From assembly GCF_030272615.1 (NCBI RefSeq), contig NC_081414.1, forward strand, positions 312,685,664-312,749,663: 64,000 nt of DNA, in the 5' to 3' direction. Shown here one piece after another: positions 11,121-21,029 of the stretch. The first letter of the stretch is position 1, and every line of letters starts with the position of its first letter. Source of the DNA: Cryptomeria japonica. Lineage: Eukaryota > Streptophyta > Pinopsida > Cupressales > Cupressaceae. The notes under the pieces are model-generated. The model did not search any database. It was given only the letters and a program-made list of their open reading frames with translations, and had not been told where the DNA came from. The position numbers were made by a program, and so were the translations under genes.

Positions 11121-13046
11121 TCAGTGAGTAGAAGATAGGGGTAGGACCCCTAACTTACTTTTGAGATACTCAAAAGTGTCCCTTGACAGTGGCTTGGTGA
11201 AGATATCTGCTATTTGTTCCTTTGTGCTAACATACTCCAACACCACTTTCTTCTCTTGAACTTCTTCTCTAAGATAATGATATTTGATAGAGATGTGCTT
11301 TGTCTTAGAGTGCATAACAGGATTCTTTGAAATGTTAATGGCACTAGTATTGTCACAGAATATAGTTACTGGCTCGGTAACTTTCTCATTTATACCTTCC
11401 AACAGTTGTTTGATCCATGCTATATTGGTACAATTCAATGCTACAGCAACATATTCAGCTTCTGTTGTTGACTGTGAAACACATCCTTGTTTCTTGCTAA
11501 GCCAACTCACTAGTCTTTCTCCTAAAAAGAAAGCTCCACCACTTGTGCTTTTCCTGTCATCTATGTTGCCTGCCCAATCAGCATCAGTATAAACTTTTAA
11601 ATCAAAATCATTTCTCTTTTTATATACTAAGCCATAATCTTCAGTGCCTTTCAAGTATCTGAAAATTCTCTTGATTGATGTCATGTGTGTTTCCTTGGGA
11701 TCTGCAGAAAATCTTGCAACTATACCTACTGCATGTGCTATGTCTAGTCTGTTGTGAACAACATATTGTAGCTTTCCAATCATGGATTGGTAAAGTGTCT
11801 CATCAACAGATGCAGATTCATCATTCTTTGATAATTTACAGTTGGTAGTCATAGGAGTACTTACTGGTTTTGAGTCCTCCATTCCAAATTTCTTCAAGAT
11901 TTCCTTTATGTACTTGGATTGAGTAATGAAAATCTCATCTTTCATTTGCAGTATTTGTAGACCTATAAAATACTTTATCTCACCGATTAATGACATCTCA
12001 AATTCTTTGCTCATTTCATTTCCAAAGTTCTTGCATAAAGAGTCATTTCAACAAAAGATAATATCATCAACAAATATGGCTGAGATCAGTATTCCATTTT
12101 CATCATTCTTCATGTACATATTGTTGTTTTCACTTGTCCTTATAAAACTAATCTTGATCAAATAAGAGTGCAATCTTTCATACCATGCTCTAGGTGCTTG
12201 TTTCAGACCATATAAAGCTTTGTTCAATTTGCATACCTGATCTTTATTCTTGTCTTGAAAAAATCCTTCAGGTTGTTCAATATAAACTTCTTCTTCTAAT
12301 ATACTATTCAGAAATGCAGATTTGACATCCATTTGATATACCTTGAATTTCTTGTAAGCAGCGTATGCCAACAATGTTCTTACTCCTTCAAGTCTTGCCA
12401 TAGGTGCAAAAGTCTCACCATAATCAATTCCCTCTTCTTGAGCATATCCTTTGCAAACTAGTCTTGCTTTATTTTGAATGACCTCACCTTTTTCATTCAG
12501 CTTGTTTCTGAAAATCCACTTTGTACCGATTACATTTTTGTCCTTCAGTCTTGGGACCAGTGTCCATGTGTCATTCTTCTTGATTTGATCAATCTCTTCT
12601 GTCATAGCATTTATCCAATATTCACTATTAAATGCCTCTTTCACTATCCTCGGTTCAAATTCAGATATCAGACATGTGTTCTGTCTCAGTTTGTTCCTTG
12701 TCATCACTGGATCATCCTTATCTCCTATAATCTGACTTGATGCATGATTCCTTCTAACATACTTGGCTAATACATGCTCGGTAGGCTCTGTATGATCTTC
12801 TTCATCACTCAGTAACTGAATATCCTCTTTATTTTCTTCAGTAACTCTCTCGGTAGGACTTGTCGGTTGAACATAGACAAATTCTTCATAATCTTCCGGT
12901 TCCTTAGAATTTCCTTCATCATTTCTTTCTACAAATTCATCAATTTTCACATTTGCACTTTCTACTATTTTGTTAGATGATTTGATCAGACATTTAAATG
13001 CTTTGCTTCTAGAAGAATAACCAAGAAATGTTCCTTCTTCACTTTT
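11121..13046 (-). pseudogene. Copia pol: reverse transcriptase and RNase H
   Basis: This part copies element RNA into DNA inside the virus-like particle. It opens with the post-integrase linker [14 protein letters not shown]. The RVT_2 domain includes [35 protein letters not shown] and the catalytic box FVDDIIF, with both Asp present. RNase H follows with YTDADWAGN, DRKSTSGG, STTEAEY and FTKPL. The frame is interrupted by TGA at 12048-12050, just after FVDDIIFC, where relatives have Gly-Gly (family knowledge), so G-to-T changes are likely. No frameshift occurs from the integrase through to the stop at 11121-11123. The downstream RNase H half (11124-12014) remains a 297-residue open frame but has no promoter of its own. 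It is non-functional in this copy unless the stops are bypassed. Confidence 0.9.
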
Positions 13047-14339
13047 CTAATCAAACTTACCATTTTTGTCATCCTTGTGAACATAGCATCTACTTCCAAA
13101 GATTTTGAAGTAACTTACATTAGGTTTCTTGTCATAGCAAATTTCATATGGTGTCTTCAAAGTTCCTTTCTTCAGTTGTACTCGGTTTAGGGTGTAAATT
13201 GTTGTGCTTATTGCTTCTCTCCAAAATGTTTGTGGCACTTTTTTTTCAATCATCAGGGTTCTAGCACAATCCACAATAGATCTATTTCTTCTCTCAGCTA
13301 TCCCATTTTGTTGTGGAGTTCTCGGTGTAGAGACTTGTCTTTTTATACCATGATCATTGCAAAATAAGTTGAACTCATCAGAGGTAAACTCTCCTCCTCT
13401 ATCTAATCTAAGACATTTCAGTTGTCTTCCTATTTCATTTTCAACTCTTGCCTTGTACCATTTAAACATTTGAAAAGCTTCTGGTTTTTCTTTTAAAAAC
13501 ATTACTGACATCATCCTTAAATAATCATCCACAAATAATATGAAATATTTATCACCATAATAACTTTGAACTTTCATAGGACCACAAAGATCAGTGTGCA
13601 CAAGATCTAAAATTCCCTTAGAAGTGTAGGACTTACTTGTAAAGCTTGATCTTGTCATCTTACCCATCTGGCATCCTTGACATATAGCATTCTCAGGTTT
13701 CTCAAGACTCGGTAGACCTCTTACTCGGTGCTTCTTGCTTATTTTGATCAGATTATCAAAATTTACATGACAAAATCTTTTATGCCATAACCAGGTATCA
13801 TCTATCTTTGCATAAAGACACTTATTCCGAGTTGAGTCAAGGTGAAATGTGTTACCTTTTTTTTGAGTCCCAGTAGCAGCTAACTTTCCATACTTGTCAT
13901 GAACTTTGACAATTCCTTTCTGAAATTCTATTCGGTAACCTATGTTGTTTAGATGTGCTACACTCAACAAATTATATTTCAAACCTTCAACCCAATAAAC
14001 ATCATTGCATTTAGCATTGTCAAGAAGTGTTATGGATCCTTTACCTTTTACTGGACATGGTGCATCATTACCAAATCTTACATAACCTCCATCATAATCT
14101 TCTAACATAACAAACTTGTGTTTATCACCTGTCATGTGATGTGAGCATCCACTATCTATGATCCAAGAATCATTAGTATTTATGTGAGATATTAAAGCTT
14201 TTTCTTCATACCTTTCTTCATCTAATCCATCTTTGATAGCCACATAAACTACTTCCTCTATATCAGTTCCATCTGATTTATCATCATTTGATTCCTCATC
14301 GGCTATTAGGCATGACTTTCTATCTCTTCTTTTGAAGTC
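13047..14339 (-). pseudogene. Copia pol: protease and integrase
   Basis: The aspartic protease is marked by DSGCSHHMTG near residue 30 of the 398-residue open stretch. A GAG-pre-integrase zinc module follows (LWHKRFCHVN, then ICQGCQMGK), then the integrase core with HTDLCGP, LRLDRGGEF and PQQNGIAERRN supplying the D, D and E catalytic residues. Integrase inserts the cDNA with a 5-bp staggered cut, matching the flanking pentamers. The open stretch starts without ATG because it is the interior of gag-pol: TGA at 14340-14342 separates it from gag. TAG at 13047-13049, right after KNGKFD, separates it from RT. All these pieces are in the same frame. Confidence 0.9.
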
Positions 14340-15305
14340 TCAGTATCCTCTGTAATGATTATTTTTCTGTTTGTCATCTCGATAATCTCTCTTTTCAGTA
14401 GAATCTTTGTCAGGACAGTTAGAAGCCATATGTCCTATCTTATCACAATTAAAACATTTCAAAGGTAGTTTTCCTTTATACTTACCTTTGCCTCTCGATA
14501 ACCTTCTAGCTAATAGTGCTTCAAGCTCTTCTTCCTTTCTGATTTCTTCATACAGTTTGTGTACTTCTTCCATGTTTTTGCGAAATCTTTCACTTGCTCC
14601 ATTGTGATTCCCTTCAGAGTACTTATACTTTCTATCATTGTAATCATCAGATTCATCAAGATGAAAAGAACTGAATGCAGATTCAACTTTATTTACCGAA
14701 GACCCACTGTTATCAAAATTACTTAATTCAAATGCATGTAGTTTACCAATAGTAGCATCCAAATAAACTAGCATATTGGGTACAGACCTCAATCCATTGA
14801 TTGCAGAGACTCGGATTGCATAAGCTGGTAGAAGGGTTCTTAATAACTTACTTGTGACATCCTTCTCTTCAATGGTTCCTCCTGCTCCTTTGATTTGATT
14901 GACAATCTCTTTTAACCTTGAACTGTATTGGGTTATGTTCTCACCTTCATGCATTCTCATAGATTCAAGTTATCCTCTTAGACTGTCCACTTTTGCTCTT
15001 TGAACATGTTCATCGCCATCATACACAGATATGAGCTTGTTCCACATTGCCTTGGCATCATTGCAGCCTTCTAGATCATTAAACTCCGAGTCGGTCAATG
15101 CAGATGTTATTTCAATCATTGCTTGAATATGTTCTTGCTTTGCCTTTATCTCTTCCATTGTCAATGGATAGGTGCTAGGTGTAATGAAATCATTCTCTAG
15201 ATAATATACAACATATTCTCCAACTCCTGATAGGTGCAACTTCATCCTTTTCTGCCATGTAGAGAAGCTTGACTTGTTCAGCTTTGGTGCACCCCTCTTA
15301 TACAT
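14340..15305 (-). pseudogene. Copia gag with CCHC zinc knuckle
   Basis: Gag forms the particle shell and binds element RNA. The ATG at 15305 opens a plant copia gag (N-terminal WQKRMKLHL, then an AMWNKL helix region). TAA at 14970-14972 follows the residues DSLRG; relatives have Gln here, so CAA to TAA is likely. The frame continues through ENITQYSSRLKEIV to an intact zinc knuckle CFNCDKIGHMASNC (C-x2-C-x4-H-x4-C) near the end, stopping at TGA 14340-14342. Without the stops, gag and pol would be one polyprotein, as is usual in copia. Confidence 0.9.
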
Positions 15306-15356
15306 CTTTGGATCTTTGCCTTAAGTACCTTTAAACTTTTCCTCCCGGAGTCCAAA

Positions 15357-15368
15357 GCTCTGATACCA
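15357..15368 (-). other. Primer-binding site, initiator tRNA-Met
   Basis: TGGTATCAGAGC on the minus strand, two nucleotides inside the 5' LTR edge. It complements the 3' end of plant initiator tRNA-Met over 12 nt and then diverges. Confidence 0.9.
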
Positions 15369-15370
15369 AT

Positions 15371-16915
15371 TGATAGTTCTGATACTAATTGTTAAGTACA
15401 TATGCCAAGCTAACAAGATGAGAGGGGGGGTGAATCATACAAACTTAATCTTCAATATATTCAATAGATTCAACCTCGATAGATTAAACAGATATATGTA
15501 ATCAAAACTGTAAAACATGCAACCTTAAGAACACATAATCATAACAACACTCATAACACCAGATTTAACGTGGAAACCCAAATAGGGAAAAACCACTATG
15601 GGATTTCGGACCCACTAAGAAATATACTCTTCTAGAGTATGCTCGGTTAAAAGCAAATCCTGTTAAAGATTACAAACACATTGCTAGATGTGACCCGGTT
15701 AAGGGATTTCCCTCAGATCTGTTAGGATCTTCACCTTGTTAGAGGAGACCTTGTTAAAGGGTTTCAAACACTCAATCAAAATGTCACCTTGCTAGAGGGT
15801 TTTACAAATAAGACTGTTAAGTCCACTCGATTAAGAGATTTTCTGTCACTTCACAAAATAACAGTAATAAAAATATATCTGCAACTTTGCATCTAAAATG
15901 CTAAAGCACATTATTTTTTGCTCAATACAATCTAGTCATAGGACTTATCTTGTCCCTCTATTGGGCTCTATACTCTATTAATCAAATAGGTCTTCAAGCT
16001 TTTGTGCTCGGTAATCACTATGTAGCATCCCTATGCTTACACTTGCCCGCATACATTGTTTATCAACAGTTCCTTATTTATAAACAATTTGCTAACCACT
16101 TAATCTCCTTGATCACATATCCCATGATCAATCATAGCCATTAGATCTTCAAACTTGACCAGGTTCAATGTATCCTTTGATCTGAAAATGTTTTACCTTG
16201 CCTTGGAACTTGCATACATTTCTTGGAACTTGTGCTAAGGTATTGCGGTTCAATCTGAGCTGTAGATCTTTCTGTCGATCTTCCATTACCATAGATTCTT
16301 TAACAAACTTCATGCACGGCATACCAATCATTTAATCAATTCCAGCTCACCAGCTTCCTTCATTAAATAATGCTTTTAATCATTTAATGCATTCTGTTAC
16401 AGCTCGGTTGCAACTTGGTAAATGCTAAACTTCACTCGGTAGACATTCCGCCTTCATTAACTAATAGCGATAACCTTAGAGTTTACCGACTAGGTTCCTT
16501 AGGGTTTATCGACTAGGTTCCTTAGGGTTTATCGACTAGGTTCCTTGCTTGATAACATAGTATAGTATTAACCTTACAATCAACAACATATGTAGGATAT
16601 CAAAACAATCTAAACATCATGATCTCATCATTGTCTAACTTGGTAATAGTTGCCCATTGAATAACTTATTTCACCCCTTATTCATCACAATCTTTTTGTG
16701 TCTTTTACCGACATCTTTATACTCATCAAATCATACTTCTTAAGATATGGCAACATCATACTAAATTAGAAAATCAATTTCTTGACATCAATGATAAAAT
16801 AATAATATTAAGACAGTAAACATCCTTAATCATTTATATCCATAATCATCAACAACCTTCTCAATATCCTTATTGAAATTCCAACAATCTCTCCTTGTCT
16901 ATTATAATGCCAACA
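15371..16915 (-). repeat. 5' LTR of the copia element
   Basis: Direct repeat of 9190-10719; it would carry the active promoter, reading leftwards. Three copies of the 23-bp unit (16474-16542) against two in the other LTR and a shorter G run (7 against 15) account for the length difference of 15 bp. Confidence 0.95.
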
Positions 16916-17080
16916 TATACCACTCCATGCATGTCTCATTAGGCACCTCTTTGTATGCCCCTGTATGTATGTCTCCCCTCTCTCTCCCATCTAGGTATAG
17001 GGTATAGGATACAAGACTGATGGAACATTGTTTAGGGTAGATAGGGTTGAGGGTAGCACTATAGTATTTAATTCGGTTGG
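16916..17080. repeat. Right-hand remainder of the CT-tract repeat
   Basis: Contains a short CTCCCCTCTCTCTCCC tract followed by GGTATAGGGTATAGGATAC, TTTAGGGTAG and GGTTGAGGGTAG. These match phrases in the spacer at 8820-8920 on the other side of the copia and support insertion into a repeated pyrimidine-rich array. Confidence 0.6.
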
Positions 17081-18190
17081 CTATAATTGTCTTTTCAAGT
17101 ACTAGGTCATACTCAGGAAACAAAATACTTTTCATGAAGCCTCGCCAATCAAGAAAAACACACTATGATCCTAATATAATTTTTAAATGGCACAACTTAT
17201 AGCTATTGATACAGCTATGAAGAACAGATAATATGTGTTGACGTATTCACATAACTTCTTTGTGAAATACTGTATATGTGGAAAAAAGGTAGAAATCGAT
17301 ACTTTCAATGACAACTTGATTAAGTAAATGATAAAATCAGTAAAAATGAATGATACGTTTATGCCCAAATTTAAAAATGGTTTGGAGTAAAGTCCAATTC
17401 ATGTACGAAAAATGCAGACCCAATTTCTTAGACTGAATGATATGTTTATGCCCAAGGTAATCGAATATCAATAAAAGATCAAGACAAGATAAAGAAATTA
17501 TTTTCATGATGAACTTAAGTACAAATGGAGATTTTGTTAACTCTTCTAGATTCACGTTCTTTGAATTGCAAGCTTCTCATCATGTGCAATCATATGGAGT
17601 TGGTTTGTCATAGATAAATATACTTAAGATACAACTATAGAATAAGGCAATTTATCTGAAGAAACATTTGTTTAATTTTGAGATGCTTCTTATGCCATCT
17701 CACTTAATTGAAACGTTGTACGTATGTGAAAACAAAATGGAAATAATGTTGCATGTATTGTATTGAATAAGATGCCTTTTAATTTTTAACTTTCAAATCC
17801 ACAACTTGCACTTTGCCATGTATGAAAGAACGAAATTTGATTGGTGCCTTGAATTTTTTTTTTTTTCATAAATAGAAACAATATTAGTGGCCTTTTCAGA
17901 TATTGTATTATCTCTGAAAGGAGTTTTTGCTCAAACGCACGAATATTTTTTTGCAACTAACAGTTTAACATCAAATATGATTGAATTTGTTCATATGGTG
18001 AGCTATAAGTGAAAAATCATTGTGGATACTTTTATTATTTAACCTTATTCTCTATCTATTTGTGGCTTTGATAATGTTGGTCAATAATCTCTAAGTACAA
18101 TAACCTTGCCTATTAAGGTAGGTCTCAATATTTTACTTACACCTATCCATGTCCCCTATACCCTCACATATAATCTTCTCCTACGAAGAC
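17081..18190. other. AT-rich intergenic sequence, nothing recognised
   Basis: No gene or RNA recognised. A GTTTATGCCCAA phrase recurs near 17359 and 17448, a minor duplication. Confidence 0.5.
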
Positions 18191-18194
18191 CTTA

Positions 18195-19130
18195 GATTCA
18201 TCCTATGCACACAGCTAATAGAAAACTTAATTTCATTAAGCTGATTGCGATATCGACTAACATGACGCGTTATGCGCTTTTGCAATTTTGTGCATGACCT
18301 CTTCAATGCATTCTCTACTACAACAAAGCAACGATGAAGACTAACATGATATGTAATACACTTTCTCAATTTCACGACTTCACGGGTCAATGCCATATGT
18401 TGACCTACGAGACAATGATTGCAATTAACACACCGTGTTAGGTGATTTCGCACTTTCGCGCATGAGATGTTAAACACATTCTCTATTATCGTGAAGCAGC
18501 GATTGCGATTAACACGGTGTAGTGTGTGCTTTCAGAATTTCACTACTTCACGGGTCAATAACATCTGTTGACCCGCGAGACGGGGATGGCGACTAATGCG
18601 TTGTGTTGTCCTCATTTGCAGTTTTGGGCATGATCTTATTAACACACTCTCTACTACAACAAAATGGCAATTGCGACTAACACGACGTGTCAAGCGCTTT
18701 CACAATTTCATGACTTCACGGTTCAATACTATTTGTTGACCCACAAGATGGCATTATCGACTAACATGGCATGTTAGGTGTTCTCGGACTTTCACGTGTG
18801 ACCTTTTAAATGAATTCTCTACCACCGCGAAAATGGCGATTGTGACTCACACAATGTGCCAGGCGCTTTCGTAATTTCTCGACTTCACGGGCCTATACAT
18901 TTGTTGACCCGCGAGACAGCGATATCGACTAACATGGCATGTTGGGTGCTTTGGAGTTTCGCGCCTGACTTGTTAAATGCATTCTCTACCACTGCGAAAT
19001 GATGATTGCGACTAACATGGGTTGTTATGTGCCTCCACAATTTTGTGACTTCACAGGTCAAACCATTTGTTCACCTGTTGGACGACGATTGCGACTAACA
19101 TGCAGTTTTAATCGCTTTCGCAATTTCGCA
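18195..19130. repeat. CpG-rich tandem array, period about 168 bp
   Basis: The landmark ACTTCACGGGTCAA or a close variant occurs at 18377, 18545, 18713, 18882 and 19048, spacings 168, 168, 169 and 166. Each unit also contains TGTTGACCCGCGAGAC and two copies of a GATTGCGACTAACACG-type phrase, so the unit looks like a fused pair of about 84-bp halves. CG dinucleotides are far denser than in the surroundings. There are about five to six diverged copies and no coding potential. The unit length resembles plant satellite DNA, but the array is short. Confidence 0.85.
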
Positions 19131-19840
19131 TGAATAGACACAGCCGGTTGCGACTTTCACCATTTTGCTACTTTGCGGATTAAGCCCAATCTATTAACCC
19201 GCGCAACGACGATTATAACTAACGCAACCTATTTTTTGCGGCTTCTAATCCTAACATGACTAATCAAAAATCTAACGCGACTTCTAACCCAATCTCAGTC
19301 GTCCAATCGAAAAATCTACAGTTACTAACCACCTGTTCACCATTGCAACTAACATGCAGTTTTAAGCCCTTTCGCAGTTTTGCTTGAATAGACACGGCCA
19401 GTTATGATCGACTTTCGTTGTTTCGCTACTTCGCAGATTAAGCCCAACATATTAAATCGTGAAATGGCAATTATAACTAATGTGGCCTGTTTTCACGGCT
19501 TCTAACCCTATTGCGACCAATTGAAAGTCTAACGCAACTTCTAACACTAACCTAGCTTCTAACCCTAGCACAATCTCAATCGTCCAATTGAAAATATACG
19601 ATTCAAAAAGTGGGAATAACATCGCGTGTTATTCGCGTCGTAAGTTTTTTTGAGCCAGAATAGACATGCCCTGCGACGTGTCTAACCCTAATGCGACCTA
19701 TGTTTGTATAGTCGTGATATATCAAGCGACATGTGTGTGTATATCTCCTAGCCGATGTGTCTAACCCTAACACGACCTTTGTGTGTATAGTCATATTATA
19801 TCAACCGACATGTGTGTGTATAACTCCAAGCTGTATTATA
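19131..19840. repeat. Second-order repeats flanking the 168-bp array
   Basis: GAATAGACAC begins at 19132 and 19386, giving two diverged units of about 254 bp that share CGCAGATTAAGCCCAA and GGCTTCTAACCCTA-type phrases. Further right, GTGTCTAACCCTAA begins at 19678 and 19757, two units of 79 bp with TATATCAAGCGACATGTGTG. The CTAACCCTAA phrases resemble telomere repeat but are isolated. Confidence 0.7.
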
Positions 19841-20735
19841 TCAAGCAATATAAACCAACCGTAATAGCTTCAAACTAAAAATGCAAATCGTAGTGATTTT
19901 AAACACAAAATCCAAACCATATCACGCAAATGATAAACTAACCTCAAAGCAACTTTTCCCACGTTAGGTACATCAAATCGTGTCATGTTAGTCTTTTTCT
20001 CTAACGAACGTACCAATTTTTGGAGCCCACGCCCTCTTTTCCCCGTCGGGATGTCATCCGAATGTGGTTTCTTCATTCATTTTCTTTTAATGTGTGTGTT
20101 ATGCACAATAAACCATCGATAACCACGATGCCAACCATGACCATCCTCTGGCATGTCCATGTAATTTCACATGGACCCCGAGGAGTGAAACCAACAACTT
20201 GACGAACTCCATAGGCAACTCCACGTCACATGTCGTGGTTCCAGGCACCGCGGAAAGTTGGCATGGTAAGCATGTCTCGAACATGTATGTCGATGCATGT
20301 CGTTGGTACGACAGGTCCATTTTGGAGCCAGAATAGACGCATCCTACCTGTGTAGGTTTAACATTGTTGTTATAGGGAATTTATTTGCCATTACTTCAGG
20401 TATTACATCATAAGATGGTGAATGAATAAATGAAATATTTTAATGATATTTACGAGACTAAATAGTCTATGGGATCAAAGATAGCATCCTTAATTAAATA
20501 GTGTGAAATGGTTAATTTTATTATGATTTTGGATTTATTTTGGGAGAGTCTTTATCACAGCTATATAATTACATACATGTATTAACATAAAAGAGGGGTT
20601 AAAATTTATTCAAACAAGAAGAAATGCCTAGCACGAGCATCAAACAACCCTATCAAGATCCACTAAATGATCTAACTATTGAGACAAACCCAGAGGTAAT
20701 TGTCCCTTATCCATAATATTCCAATTATGCATGAG
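19841..20735. other. Intergenic sequence and LINE 3' flank
   Basis: No gene recognised. 20500-20735 probably includes the 3' non-coding tail of the LINE scrap that ends at 20736, since the minus-strand sequence there is AT-rich with AATAAA-like motifs. Confidence 0.4.
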
Positions 20736-21029
20736 CTAAGAAGCCCATTTGGCCAAACAATCTAGTACACCATTCCACTCCCTGGGGATATGACTAAAAG
20801 TTACTGAATCCAAAGAATCGCACAAATTAAGAATCTGGTTAACAACCAAAGCTAACTGCCAACTAACATCCTCAAAATGTTGCCTAGTCAGGAGATGCAC
20901 CACCACCTGCAAGTCAAATTCACAAATAAGTTTGCTCCATCCAAGGGCACAAGAACGCTCCACAACATACAAAATAGCAATAGCGTCTATCAAATTGTTA
21001 GTATGATGACCTTTATAAATAGAAAACAT
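20736..21029 (-). pseudogene. RNase H domain scrap of a LINE
   Basis: The 97 residues match the plant RVT_3-type RNase H fold found at the C-terminus of plant LINE ORF2. Visible pieces are NNLIDAIAILYVVERS (the N-x-A-E-type helix, degenerate), then WSKLICEFDLQVVV with the catalytic-strand Asp, and SHIPREWNGVLDCLAKWAS, the usual HxxREaNxxADxLAxxG ending. It is homologous in kind to the RNase H at 34057-34443. Nothing of RT is visible upstream, so this is a 5'-truncated copy, typical of LINE retrotransposition. Confidence 0.7.

Larger units (their letters stand above)
9190..16915 (-). mobile_element. Complete Ty1/copia LTR retrotransposon
   Basis: A full-length copy-and-paste element on the minus strand. 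It has 1530- and 1545-bp LTRs beginning TGTTGG and ending CTATCA, a primer site complementary to initiator tRNA-Met, gag-pol in one frame, and an AAAGGGGGAGAT polypurine tract. Flanking pentamers TATGC (9185-9189) and TATAC (16916-16920) are a 5-bp target duplication with one substitution. The pol order protease, integrase, RT, RNase H defines copia. Long LTRs and motifs such as FVDDIIF and KFD before the post-integrase region suggest the SIRE/Maximus-like side of copia, not firmly. In the stretches I aligned by eye the LTRs differ at a few percent, mostly transitions, so the insertion is moderately young. Four in-frame stops make this copy defective. Confidence 0.95.

Noticed and set aside
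18195-19130. CRISPR array
   Set aside because: Units are contiguous 168-bp tandem repeats without unique spacers, in a plant genome.
19678-19775. Telomere repeat (CTAACCCTAA)
   Set aside because: Only isolated phrases inside longer repeat units; no uninterrupted CCCTAAA array.
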